From positions 186,001 to 250,000 of the forward strand of contig NZ_JBEXAE010000003.1 in assembly GCF_040566695.1 (NCBI RefSeq): a DNA stretch of 64,000 bases. The letters run 5' to 3'. The notes beneath the pieces are model-generated. The model was not told the DNA's origin, made no database searches, and worked only from the letters and a program-made list of their open reading frames with translations. Numbering within the stretch: position 1 is the stretch's first letter; each line of letters starts with the position of its first letter. The position numbers and the translations under genes were made by a program. This stretch comes from Sediminicola arcticus. Its GTDB lineage: Bacteria > Bacteroidota > Bacteroidia > Flavobacteriales > Flavobacteriaceae. Positions 52,073 through 60,935 of the stretch are shown one piece after another.

Positions 52073-53206
52073 ATGAAAAAAGTATTATTTATAGATAGGG
52101 ATGGCACTATCATCAAGGAAACGATTGACGAGCAAATTGATGCCTTTGACAAAATGATCTTTTATCCCAAAGTATTTACTTTTTTGGGTAAAATTGCGAA
52201 AGAGTTGGATTATGAATTGGTTATGATTACCAATCAGGACGGCTTGGGTACAGATGTTTTTCCTGAGGATACTTTTTGGCCAGTGCACAATTTTATCCTT
52301 AAGGCTTTCGAGAATGAAGGGGTAGTCTTTGATAAGGTATTCTTGGATAGAACCTTCCCACATGAAAATGCACCAACCAGAAAGCCTGGGACCGGTTTGT
52401 TGACGGAATATTTTTCTGCCGATTATGATTTAGCGAACTCCTTTGTGATAGGGGATAGATTAACTGATATAGAATTGGCAAAGAACCTTGGAGCCAAAGG
52501 AATTTATATCAACGACAATACCAATTTAGGTCCTGGGGAAATCACTGTAAAGCATGAAGAACTTAATGATGTGATAGCCTTGGAAAATAACGACTGGGAA
52601 AAAATATATGAGTTCTTAAAATTGAAGGATAGGGTTTTCGAAATTAACCGTAAGACCAATGAAACCGATATATTCATCAAATTGAATCTGGACGGTACTG
52701 GGAAAAGTAATATCAAAACCGGAATCGACTTTTTTGACCATATGTTAGATCAATTGGCACGACACGGTCAAATGGACCTTGATATTAATGTAAATGGTGA
52801 TTTGGAGGTAGATGAGCACCACACCATTGAAGATACAGCAATAGCCTTAGGAGAGGTATTCCATAAGGCCTTGGGTAATAAACTGGGAATAGAAAGATAT
52901 GGGTTCTGTTTACCAATGGATGATTGTTTGGCACAGGTGGCAATAGATTTTGGTGGCCGTAACTGGTTGGTATGGGAAACAGAATTTAGACGTGAAATGA
53001 TAGGGAAAATGCCTACTGAAATGTTCTTTCATTTTTTTAAATCTTTTACTGATGGAGCGAAAGCTAATTTGAACATCAAAGCAGAAGGCACTAATGAACA
53101 CCATAAAATTGAGGCTATTTTTAAAGCCTTCGCGAAGGCCATCAAAATGGCGGTGAAGCGGGACGTGGAAAAAATGGTTTTGCCTAGCACCAAGGGGGTG
53201 CTGTAA
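52073..53206 (+). CDS. hisB: HisB: histidinol-phosphatase / imidazoleglycerol-phosphate dehydratase
   Basis: Bifunctional 377-aa enzyme. N-terminal HAD phosphatase (about 1-165) with LFIDRDGTII and FVIGDRLTDIELAKNLGAKG; C-terminal IGPD (about 190-377) with the metal-binding HH motifs EVDEHHTIEDTA and EGTNEHHKIEAIFK. The start is ATG 52073 (MKKVLFIDRDGTII); a longer frame from a TTG at 52049 is unlikely. It covers steps six and eight of the pathway, so no separate phosphatase is needed. Confidence 0.95.
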   Translation: MKKVLFIDRDGTIIKETIDEQIDAFDKMIFYPKVFTFLGKIAKELDYELVMITNQDGLGTDVFPEDTFWPVHNFILKAFENEGVVFDKVFLDRTFPHENAPTRKPGTGLLTEYFSADYDLANSFVIGDRLTDIELAKNLGAKGIYINDNTNLGPGEITVKHEELNDVIALENNDWEKIYEFLKLKDRVFEINRKTNETDIFIKLNLDGTGKSNIKTGIDFFDHMLDQLARHGQMDLDINVNGDLEVDEHHTIEDTAIALGEVFHKALGNKLGIERYGFCLPMDDCLAQVAIDFGGRNWLVWETEFRREMIGKMPTEMFFHFFKSFTDGAKANLNIKAEGTNEHHKIEAIFKAFAKAIKMAVKRDVEKMVLPSTKGVL

Positions 53207-53291
53207 TATTAAAATAATTGATTAAAGGGTATATGGAATCGGTTAAATAATTTAGTGATTCAATATAGCTCCTAAATCATACACATAAAAA

Positions 53292-53876
53292 ATGAAAATA
53301 GTTATCATCAACTACGGTGCTGGAAATATTCAGAGTATCAAATTTGCAATAAAACGCTTGGGCTATGAAGCCGTTTTAAGTGATAATGTAGCCGAAATAA
53401 AAGCTGCGGATAAAGTCATCTTCCCTGGAGTGGGAGAAGCAAGTAGTGCTATGAAAAAGCTACGCGATAGTAAACTGGATACTATAATCCCAGATCTAAA
53501 ACAACCGGTATTGGGAATATGTTTGGGCATGCAGCTTATGTGTCATTCTTCGGAAGAAGGAAATACCCAAGGTTTGGGGATTTTTGATGTGGATGTAAAG
53601 AAATTTTCAAACAAGGTAAAAGTGCCACAAATAGGGTGGAACCAGATATCCGATTTAAAAACATCTTTATTTAAAGATATATCCGAAAAGGAGCATATTT
53701 ACTTGGTACATAGTTATTATGCCCCTATTTGTTCTGAAACCATTGCTGTATCCGAATATGATGTACGATATAGTGCAGCTTTGCGGAAGAATAATTTTTA
53801 CGGGACTCAATTTCACCCAGAAAAAAGCAGCACGATTGGTGAAGTTATCCTCAAAAATTTTCTAGAAGTTATTTAA
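53292..53876 (+). CDS. hisH: Imidazole glycerol phosphate synthase, glutaminase subunit
   Basis: Class I glutamine amidotransferase supplying ammonia to HisF, 194 aa. Nucleophilic Cys in VLGICLGMQLMC, oxyanion region GVGEAS, and catalytic His/Glu in GTQFHPEKSST. Length normal. hisF is two genes downstream rather than adjacent, because a GNAT gene and hisA come between. Confidence 0.95.
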   Translation: MKIVIINYGAGNIQSIKFAIKRLGYEAVLSDNVAEIKAADKVIFPGVGEASSAMKKLRDSKLDTIIPDLKQPVLGICLGMQLMCHSSEEGNTQGLGIFDVDVKKFSNKVKVPQIGWNQISDLKTSLFKDISEKEHIYLVHSYYAPICSETIAVSEYDVRYSAALRKNNFYGTQFHPEKSSTIGEVILKNFLEVI

Positions 53877-53879
53877 AAA

Positions 53880-54296
53880 ATGGAAACGTACGTATCTACC
53901 AATAAAGAACAGTTGGACATCACTAAAATTCACCGATATATCAGTGAAGATTCTTATTGGGGAATGAAAAGATCCCTTGAAGATGTACAGAAAACAATTG
54001 ACAATTCGTTCTGTTTTGGTTTGTATTCCGAAACAAACGAACAATTGGGCTTTGCTAGGGTAGTGACAGATTTTGTAGTATTTGCCTATGTGATGGACGT
54101 ACTTATATTTAAAGACTCTCAAGGTAAAGGATTGGGATATAAATTAATATCACATGTGATGAATAGTGATGCTTTAATTGAGATAAAGACCTTTGCTCTG
54201 AAAACTAAAGATGCCCACTCGCTTTACGAGCGTTTTGGATTTGAAAAAATAGGAAACTCTACACTTTGGATGACCAAGGACAACGTAGTTCTTTAA
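53880..54296 (+). CDS. GNAT-family N-acetyltransferase inside the his operon
   Basis: A 138-aa acetyl-CoA-dependent transferase. Motif A/coenzyme-binding segment is DSQGKGLGYKLISHVM (about 80-95); ERFGFEKIG near the C-terminus is a typical GNAT end. It starts 3 bases after hisH and ends 12 bases before hisA, so it is embedded in the operon. The acceptor is unknown. Position suggests a link to histidine metabolism, but insertion of an unrelated gene cannot be ruled out. Confidence 0.87.
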   Translation: METYVSTNKEQLDITKIHRYISEDSYWGMKRSLEDVQKTIDNSFCFGLYSETNEQLGFARVVTDFVVFAYVMDVLIFKDSQGKGLGYKLISHVMNSDALIEIKTFALKTKDAHSLYERFGFEKIGNSTLWMTKDNVVL

Positions 54297-54308
54297 TAAA
54301 TCAGTAAA

Positions 54309-55040
54309 ATGAGAATAATACCTGCAATAGATATCATAGATGGTAAGTGTGTCCGCCTTTCAAAAGGAGATTACAATACTAAAAAAATATACAATGAACA
54401 CCCTCTAGAGGTTGCTAAGGAATTCGAGGCCCATGGTATTGAATATCTGCACTTGGTTGATTTGGATGGTGCAAAATCTAAACACATCGTGAACCATAAG
54501 GTTTTGGAGCAGATTGCTGCAAATACGTCATTAAAGATAGATTTTGGTGGGGGTCTTAAAACCGATGAGGACCTGCAGATTGCGTTCAACAGCGGTGCCA
54601 AACAAATTACTGGAGGTAGTATTGCTGTTAAAGACAGGGACACCTTTATCAATTGGATACAAAAATATGGTGCCGATAAAATAATTCTAGGTGCAGATGC
54701 CAAAAATGAAAAGGTAGCTGTTTCTGGTTGGTTGGAAGATTCCAATGAGGAGTTAATACCTTTTATCCAATCCTATCAGAAAGAGGGTATTTCCTGTGTA
54801 ATTTGCACAGACATCAGTAAGGACGGTATGTTGGAAGGTCCATCGTTTGATCTTTATAGCAAAATATTAAGGGAAGCAGGGCCAAAACTGAAGCTTATTG
54901 CCAGTGGGGGAATTTCCACTTTTGATGAACTGCCCAAATTGGCAGAAATGGGCTGTGAAGGCACTATTATAGGAAAGGCAATATATGAAGGCCGTATCTC
55001 AATGAAACAATTGGAAGACTTTGTCTTAAAATATAACTAA
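54309..55040 (+). CDS. hisA: ProFAR isomerase HisA
   Basis: Beta-alpha barrel isomerase converting ProFAR to PRFAR, 243 aa. Catalytic Asp in IIPAIDIIDGKCVRLSKGD; phosphate-binding loops FGGGLKTDEDL and ASGGISTFDEL; the second Asp in CTDISKDGMLEGPS. It is distinguished from HisF by these loops. It follows the GNAT gene by 12 bases and precedes hisF by 55. Confidence 0.95.
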   Translation: MRIIPAIDIIDGKCVRLSKGDYNTKKIYNEHPLEVAKEFEAHGIEYLHLVDLDGAKSKHIVNHKVLEQIAANTSLKIDFGGGLKTDEDLQIAFNSGAKQITGGSIAVKDRDTFINWIQKYGADKIILGADAKNEKVAVSGWLEDSNEELIPFIQSYQKEGISCVICTDISKDGMLEGPSFDLYSKILREAGPKLKLIASGGISTFDELPKLAEMGCEGTIIGKAIYEGRISMKQLEDFVLKYN

Positions 55041-55095
55041 AGCAATAGTAAAGCTCAAAGTGGAAGAGTATTCTTTCATGTAAAACGATATTAGA

Positions 55096-55851
55096 ATGTT
55101 AACAAAACGCATTATTCCTTGTTTGGATATTAAAAATGGACGCACCGTAAAAGGCATAAACTTTGTCGATTTACGTGATGCTGGCGATCCTGTGGAACTC
55201 GCTGAGATTTATGCAAGGACCGGAGCAGACGAATTGGTTTTCCTTGATATTTCTGCTACAGAAGAAAGAAGAAGAACCCTAGCCGATCTAGTGCTCAGGG
55301 TGGCTGAAAAAGTAAATATTCCCTTTACCGTTGGCGGGGGAATATCTTCCATTGAGGACGTTGATATTTTATTGCATAACGGGGCAGATAAGGTTTCCAT
55401 TAACTCCTCTGCGGTAAAAAATCCTGGATTGATCAACGAATTGGTTGCTAAATTTGGATCTCAATGCATCGTGGTTGCCATAGATGCAAAAGAAATAGAT
55501 GGAGAGTGGATTGTTCATTTAGTAGGAGGAAAAGTACCTACTACATTGAATCTTTTTGAATGGGCAAAAGAAGTGGAGCAAAGAGGCGCCGGAGAAATAT
55601 TATTTACCTCTATGAACCATGATGGAACCAAAAATGGGTTTGCTAATCAAGCCTTGGCCAAATTGTCCACCGAATTGAATATTCCAATTATTGCATCGGG
55701 AGGAGCAGGCAATATTCAGCATTTTACAGATACCTTTATAGAAGGTAAGGCAGATGCTGCATTGGCCGCAAGTGTTTTTCATTTTAAGGAAATAGAAATA
55801 AAGAATTTAAAGGAAGAATTGAGAAAAAATAATATTCCTGTGCGTCTTTAA
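55096..55851 (+). CDS. hisF: Imidazole glycerol phosphate synthase, cyclase subunit
   Basis: Partner of HisH, forming imidazole glycerol phosphate and AICAR from PRFAR, 251 aa. Catalytic Asp in RIIPCLDIKNGRTVKG; FTVGGGISSIEDVDIL, INSSAVKNPGLI and IIASGGAGNIQHF are HisF signatures. The HisH-binding face is expected but not readable from sequence. It sits 55 bases after hisA and 80 before hisIE. Confidence 0.95.
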   Translation: MLTKRIIPCLDIKNGRTVKGINFVDLRDAGDPVELAEIYARTGADELVFLDISATEERRRTLADLVLRVAEKVNIPFTVGGGISSIEDVDILLHNGADKVSINSSAVKNPGLINELVAKFGSQCIVVAIDAKEIDGEWIVHLVGGKVPTTLNLFEWAKEVEQRGAGEILFTSMNHDGTKNGFANQALAKLSTELNIPIIASGGAGNIQHFTDTFIEGKADAALAASVFHFKEIEIKNLKEELRKNNIPVRL

Positions 55852-55931
55852 GTAGCCTATTTAATATTAAGTAAAGGTAGAGATAAGATTAAGTATACTA
55901 TTTGTTATTAGTATATTATAAAAAAAATTGT

Positions 55932-56561
55932 ATGAAAATAGATTTTACAAAAAATTCAGATAGATTAGTACCCGCCATCATACAGGATGCGAATACCAAG
56001 AATGTTTTAATGCTTGGCTACATGAACGAAGAGGCGTACCAAAAAACATTGGATACCAAAACTGTTACCTTCTTTAGTAGAACTAAAAATAGATTATGGA
56101 CCAAAGGGGAAGAGAGTGGTAATTTCTTAAAACTGATCAATATTCAATTGGACTGTGACCAAGACACCTTGCTGATCTCGGTAGATCCCATTGGCCCTAC
56201 CTGCCATAAGGGTACTGATACTTGTTGGGGCCAAGAAAATGTGCAAGACTTTGGGTTTATTTCCGGTTTGGAAGAAATCATCCAAAATAGAAAAAACCAA
56301 GCGGAAGGTAAGGCTCCCATTGAAGAAGGAGCAAAGCCTAGTTATGTTTCTTCACTTTTTCAAAAAGGCATTAATAAGGTAGCCCAAAAAGTTGGTGAAG
56401 AAGCTGTTGAAGTGGTTATTGAGGCTAAAGATAATAACGATGGACTTTTCTTGGACGAGAGTGCCGATCTGCTGTTCCATTACCTCATATTATTGCAGGC
56501 AAAAGGATTTAAATTAAATGATATCGTGGAGGTTTTAAAAACTAGGCAGAAGAAATCATAA
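55932..56561 (+). CDS. hisIE: HisIE: phosphoribosyl-AMP cyclohydrolase / phosphoribosyl-ATP pyrophosphatase
   Basis: Bifunctional 209-aa enzyme for steps two and three. HisI part about 1-105: MLGYMNEEAYQKT, TFFSRTKNRLWTKGEESGN, and Zn/Mg residues in QLDCDQDTLLISVDP and CHKGTDTCW. HisE part about 115-209: KVAQKVGEEAVEVVIEAKD, DESADLLFHYLILL. The start is ATG 55932 (MKIDFTKNSDRLVP). It completes the pathway; its stop overlaps that of the converging DUF1853 gene by 6 bases. Confidence 0.95.
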   Translation: MKIDFTKNSDRLVPAIIQDANTKNVLMLGYMNEEAYQKTLDTKTVTFFSRTKNRLWTKGEESGNFLKLINIQLDCDQDTLLISVDPIGPTCHKGTDTCWGQENVQDFGFISGLEEIIQNRKNQAEGKAPIEEGAKPSYVSSLFQKGINKVAQKVGEEAVEVVIEAKDNNDGLFLDESADLLFHYLILLQAKGFKLNDIVEVLKTRQKKS

Positions 56562-57374
56562 CCACCACACAACAAAAACTTTTAGCAATTCCCCATTGAA
56601 TTTTTTTAGCCAAACCATGGGGGAATTTTTATTTGCCAATCGGGAATCTAAATCTATCTTAAAATCTTGATAGGAGTTCCAATGTAGATCAGATGTCGGA
56701 CTTTCCGGCCATTGCTTTTTATAGGGAATATAAAACAAGGAAAAATTTCTCCTAAAGGTTGAAAAAGTTTCTTGGGACATCCAGTATCCAGCAAAACAAC
56801 TATTATTTAAGGGTAAAAAGCTGGGATTTTGTAATCCTAAAGGAAGAAAAACCTGCGCCTTAAAACAAACCTTATGATCAAGACTTTCATGATCAATATT
56901 CATATCCCTCAATACCGTGCTTCCTTCTTGTGAATGGAGCAAAGGAATTTGCTGGTGTTTTATTTTTTCTTTTTTGTCATAAAAAGTATCCCTTTTGTTG
57001 GGCCCTATCAATTGATGTATTGGATTGGCAACAGTAGGGTCTAAGATGTAAAACTTATACGTAAGCTCTACATGCAACATCTTATTTTCTTCTAAGTCCT
57101 TCAAAATAAAATCAATTTCACCCAAACTAATTTTATCTTTTCTTATCGGGATATTATAGGCGAGTACCCTGTAGCGAGGCGAATGTTCGACAAGTTGAAG
57201 GAAAACACGTTCCATTTGATGACCTAATCTTATATTTTCTGGAATTGAATCAATCTTTAAATCCTGTAAATCAATTTCTGGGAAGTCAAATTGCTCTAGT
57301 CCGTCATAATTTCCATACCACAAGGGCGGTGTTTTAAAAAAGGTTACAAATTTTGAAAGGTTTTCGGGATTCAT
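56556..57374 (-). CDS. DUF1853 family protein
   Basis: A 272-aa soluble protein. Family features are LGHQMERVFLQLVEHSPRY, LGEIDFILKD, HVELTYKFYILD and IHQLIGPNKRDTFYDKKEKI; the E-D-ExK-like pattern (GEIDFIL, VELTYKF) suggests a PD-(D/E)XK nuclease-like fold. Function unknown, possibly nucleic-acid related. It converges on hisIE with a 6-base stop overlap and no terminator between, so the two transcripts must overlap. Confidence 0.82.
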   Translation of the reverse strand: MNPENLSKFVTFFKTPPLWYGNYDGLEQFDFPEIDLQDLKIDSIPENIRLGHQMERVFLQLVEHSPRYRVLAYNIPIRKDKISLGEIDFILKDLEENKMLHVELTYKFYILDPTVANPIHQLIGPNKRDTFYDKKEKIKHQQIPLLHSQEGSTVLRDMNIDHESLDHKVCFKAQVFLPLGLQNPSFLPLNNSCFAGYWMSQETFSTFRRNFSLFYIPYKKQWPESPTSDLHWNSYQDFKIDLDSRLANKNSPMVWLKKFNGELLKVFVVWWL

Positions 57375-57452
57375 ACGATGCTAAAGTAGGGTAAAGCGTT
57401 AAGTTTTCTTTAAAAAATAATGGGTCTCTTCCAAATGTATTAATTTTATAGC

Positions 57453-58595
57453 ATGGCTATGAACAAAAGAAAAGGATTTCGTTTTTCTAATTACAAGTCA
57501 CCGGACCAAACTCCATTCGAGAAGCTTTTTGAGATATTCAAAGAGTTGATTACACATACTTCAGGAGATGTGGATGAAGCGTTAGATTGGTTACGGGAGC
57601 TCGATAAGGAATACGAACTTACAGATGAAAATTACACCATTGAAGACTTTATTGAAGATCTAAAAGCAAAAGGATTTTTAAGAGAAGAATTCGAAGACGG
57701 TGGAGGAGAAGGAACAGGGGAAGGCAATGGGGATTTATCCATTACTGCTAAAATGGAGCGTGTTATTAGACAAGCCGCTTTAGACCAAATTTTCGGAAAA
57801 CTAAAACGCAGTGGCTCAGGAAACCACAAAACTGGCAAATCTGGAAGGGGAGACGAGCATACAGGGGAATTCCGGGAATATCGCTATGGGGATGGATTGG
57901 AACATATTTCCATGACCGAAAGTTTAAAAAATGCCCAAATTAACCATGGGATGGACAGCTTTGCCCTAAGCGAAGATGATCTTGTAGTAGAGGATACTCA
58001 ATACAAAGCTCAGATGAGTACTGTACTTATGATTGATATTTCCCACAGTATGATCCTTTATGGGGAAGATCGCATTACGCCTGCAAAAAAGGTAGCAATG
58101 GCCTTGGCTGAACTTATTACCACACGTTATCCCAAGGATACCTTGGAAATTTTAGTGTTTGGTAATGATGCTTGGCCAATTCCCATAAAAGATCTCCCGT
58201 ATTTGAAAGTGGGACCGTACCATACCAATACTGTTGCTGGATTACAGTTGGCCATGGACATACTTAGAAGAAGGAGGAATACCAATAAACAGATTTTTAT
58301 GATCACCGATGGCAAACCTAGTTGTCTGAGAATGCCAGACGGCACCTACTATAAGAATAGCGTTGGCTTGGATGATTATATCGTGGAGAAATGTTATAAT
58401 ATGGCCAGGCAGGCTAGAAAATTACACATTCCAATCACCACCTTCATGATTGCCCAAGATCCTTATTTAACCCAGTTTGTGCGACATTTTGCAGAAGCTA
58501 ATAATGGGAAGGCCTTCTTTACAGGATTAAAAGGTCTAGGAGAAATGATTTTTGAAGATTATGAACAGAACAGAAGAAAAAGATTAAAGGGATAA
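57453..58595 (+). CDS. vWA-domain protein, partner of an AAA+ ATPase
   Basis: A 380-aa soluble protein. N-terminal acidic region (about 1-100), Gly-rich linker (GGGEGTGEGNGD), then a vWA domain (about 185-365) with a complete MIDAS: VLMIDISHSMILYGE and VYFMITDGKPS-type IFMITDGKPSCLRMPD. It is followed by the AAA+ gene 39 bases downstream; such MoxR-type pairs act as chaperone-like or metal-chelatase-like complexes. Start could be the first or the third codon Met. Function unknown. Confidence 0.85.
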   Translation: MAMNKRKGFRFSNYKSPDQTPFEKLFEIFKELITHTSGDVDEALDWLRELDKEYELTDENYTIEDFIEDLKAKGFLREEFEDGGGEGTGEGNGDLSITAKMERVIRQAALDQIFGKLKRSGSGNHKTGKSGRGDEHTGEFREYRYGDGLEHISMTESLKNAQINHGMDSFALSEDDLVVEDTQYKAQMSTVLMIDISHSMILYGEDRITPAKKVAMALAELITTRYPKDTLEILVFGNDAWPIPIKDLPYLKVGPYHTNTVAGLQLAMDILRRRRNTNKQIFMITDGKPSCLRMPDGTYYKNSVGLDDYIVEKCYNMARQARKLHIPITTFMIAQDPYLTQFVRHFAEANNGKAFFTGLKGLGEMIFEDYEQNRRKRLKG

Positions 58596-58634
58596 TAACC
58601 ATTACTTATTACCAAGTAGTATTTAAAAAAATAT

Positions 58635-60104
58635 ATGAAATTGAACTATAAAGAAATAAAGACACTGGGTGATCTCAAAAATACGGGATACCAAACAAAA
58701 AAAATTAAAGATGAACTTAGGGATAACCTAATACATAAAATTAAGAATAAGGAACAAACCTTTACTGGGGTTTGGGGGTATGAAAATTCTGTGATTCCAG
58801 AATTGGAAAGAGCCATTCTTTCTAGACATAATATTAACCTTTTGGGACTTAGGGGACAAGCCAAAACTAGATTGGCGAGATTAATGGTGAATCTTCTGGA
58901 TGAATTTATACCCGTCGTTGAAGGATCAGAGATCAATGACGATCCCCTAAAGCCTATGTCCCGGTATGCTATGGAGCTCATAAAAGATAAAGGAGATAAA
59001 ACACCTATTTCTTGGTTGCCTAGAGAAGAGCGTTTTTATGAAAAATTGGCCACCCCTGATGTAACTGTAGCAGATTTAATTGGAGATGTAGATCCCATAA
59101 AGGCGGCAAACCTAAAATTGTCCTATGCAGATGACAGGGTGATCCATTTTGGGATGATTCCAAGGGCGAACCGCTGTATTTTTGTGATCAATGAATTACC
59201 AGACCTACAAGCTAGGATTCAAGTTTCCCTTTTCAACATATTACAAGAAGGGGATATTCAGATAAGAGGTTTTAAATTGCGCCTACCCTTGGACCTACAA
59301 TTTGTATTTACAGCCAATCCAGAAGATTATACCAATAGGGGGAGTATAGTAACCCCTTTAAAAGATAGGATTGGATCACAAATATTAACACATTACCCTG
59401 AGGATATAAAAACAGCTCGGAAAATTACGGAACAGGAAGCCAAGTTAGACGAAAGGCAAACTAATGTTGTTTTTGTTCCAGACATGGCCAAAGATCTTTT
59501 GGAACAAATAAGTTTTGAAGCACGTGAAAGTGAATATGTAGATGCTAAGAGTGGGGTGAGTGCCAGAATGAGTATTACGGCTTTTGAGAACTTGTTGAGT
59601 ACTGCAGAACGTCGTGCCTTGAAAAATGGTGAAGACAACACTAGTATCCGTTTAAACGACTTTATGGGTATCATTCCTTCCATTACAGGAAAAATAGAAT
59701 TGGTATATGAAGGTGAACAGGAAGGAGCTGGGGGTGTAGCTTCTATTTTAGTGGAGGATGCCATTAAAACATTGTTCCCTATGTATTTCCCTAAAATTGA
59801 TAAATTGGAACGAAAGGAGGCCGCTGGGCCTTACGATGAACTAATCTCTTGGTTTTTTGACGGGGAAGGCTTCGAAATATTGGATGATGCCACAGATAAA
59901 GAGTATAAAAAGGAGTTGGATAGTGTACCACCGCTAAATCAATTGATAAAGGAATATCAACCAGATGCCTTAAAAGAAGACAGTTACTTTTTAAAAGAAC
60001 TATTGCTTTGGGGTTTGGTGGCCCACAAGAAATTAAGCAAACATCGGTTTACCGAGGGGTATCAATTTAAAGATCTTTACGGCAGCTTTATTAACGGTCT
60101 ATAA
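58635..60104 (+). CDS. AAA+ ATPase, MoxR/magnesium-chelatase-like
   Basis: A 489-aa ATPase. Walker A in LLGLRGQAKTRLARLM (atypical, GQAKT), Walker B CIFVINELPDL, sensor 1 region QFVFTANPEDYTNRG and sensor 2/lid in SARMSITAFENLLST. Similar flavobacterial proteins are often called magnesium chelatase, but no chlorophyll pathway is expected here. It most likely remodels or activates a target with its vWA partner upstream. Closed by the terminator at 60111-60141. Confidence 0.85.
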   Translation: MKLNYKEIKTLGDLKNTGYQTKKIKDELRDNLIHKIKNKEQTFTGVWGYENSVIPELERAILSRHNINLLGLRGQAKTRLARLMVNLLDEFIPVVEGSEINDDPLKPMSRYAMELIKDKGDKTPISWLPREERFYEKLATPDVTVADLIGDVDPIKAANLKLSYADDRVIHFGMIPRANRCIFVINELPDLQARIQVSLFNILQEGDIQIRGFKLRLPLDLQFVFTANPEDYTNRGSIVTPLKDRIGSQILTHYPEDIKTARKITEQEAKLDERQTNVVFVPDMAKDLLEQISFEARESEYVDAKSGVSARMSITAFENLLSTAERRALKNGEDNTSIRLNDFMGIIPSITGKIELVYEGEQEGAGGVASILVEDAIKTLFPMYFPKIDKLERKEAAGPYDELISWFFDGEGFEILDDATDKEYKKELDSVPPLNQLIKEYQPDALKEDSYFLKELLLWGLVAHKKLSKHRFTEGYQFKDLYGSFINGL

Positions 60105-60110
60105 AAACCC

Positions 60111-60141
60111 AAAAGCCCTTTCATTATGAGAGGGCTTTTTT
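60111..60141. terminator. Intrinsic terminator between convergent genes
   Basis: Stem AAAGCCCTTTC/GAGAGGGCTTT with a short loop and T run, serving the AAA+ gene and possibly the converging membrane protein gene. Confidence 0.85.
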
Positions 60142-60159
60142 TATCTAATAGAAATCATC

Positions 60160-60642
60160 TTATTGCCAAGAATCAATATTATCATTCATATCCATAAATT
60201 TATACTCTCCTACCAATACTTTACGGTACTTAAAGGAAATTAGCGTCAAAAAAATCAACAAAATATACAAGGTAACAATCAAAGATCCTACAGGAAGGAA
60301 AGTTACTGGAATTATAGATTCATCGTAGTCCGAATAACTAGATAAGATGTAAAGGGTATCAAAAATTTGAAACACATATACGAACATAATAATGTATAAC
60401 ATATACTCCAAATTTCTCATTTGGGGATCAGGATATTCATTTTCTCTTACTTTAAACCACGTTACATAGAGATATACAAAATGCGCCAAGGTCAAGATTG
60501 GAAATATGTAATTGTCAAATTTAAAAAAGTAGAACTTATTAGTATAAAGACCATAAAAATTAAGAACGATAAGTGTCATCAATATCACAATGGATAATAC
60601 CTTAATCATTTTCCAAGGAAAGATGCGTAGTAGTATATTCAT
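60160..60642 (-). CDS. Four-helix membrane protein
   Basis: A 160-aa protein with hydrophobic helices near 12-30, 43-60, 80-100 and 112-135. The stretch VFQIFDTLYILSSYSDY resembles AFQIFETVYSEDVYVD in the membrane protein at 31217-31774, so it may be a distant relative of that family; this is by eye only. No named family. It stands alone with about 290 bases of non-coding DNA before the next gene. Confidence 0.65.
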   Translation of the reverse strand: MNILLRIFPWKMIKVLSIVILMTLIVLNFYGLYTNKFYFFKFDNYIFPILTLAHFVYLYVTWFKVRENEYPDPQMRNLEYMLYIIMFVYVFQIFDTLYILSSYSDYDESIIPVTFLPVGSLIVTLYILLIFLTLISFKYRKVLVGEYKFMDMNDNIDSWQ

Positions 60643-60935
60643 TAAAGTAGGTTTAAGGGCGCTTGGGGTACCCCTGTTTCAAAAGCAAAACGCAATATGT
60701 TTTCATTTATTTCAAACATTTCGATGAAGTGCAAGCATTGTTGACAATACGCAAAAAAGTGTTGTGTAATGTTGCACAGTCTTCCAAGTGAAGTACTGTT
60801 ATAGTTGTGAAACCTAAAAAAAAGGGTGATGAAATACTAATCGTGAAATCAAGGAAAAATAAGTCTAATATCAAATTATTAATTTTGCGATTTAGGTTTC
60901 ATCTTAACCCTACCTTTAAAGCTTAAAACCGACCC
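60643..60935. other. Intergenic region
   Basis: Holds upstream regions of two divergent genes, with the truA -7 box at 60880-60887. A GGGGTACCCC palindrome is at 60665-60674. I see no gene or RNA. Confidence 0.45.
60880..60887 (+). promoter_or_regulatory. -7 box for truA-like gene
   Basis: TAATTTTG fits TAnnTTTG, 48 bases before the ATG at 60936. Confidence 0.45.

Noticed and set aside
60665..60674. GGGGTACCCC palindrome
   Set aside because: A single 10-base palindrome with no second copy nearby and no relation to a promoter; too little to call a site.
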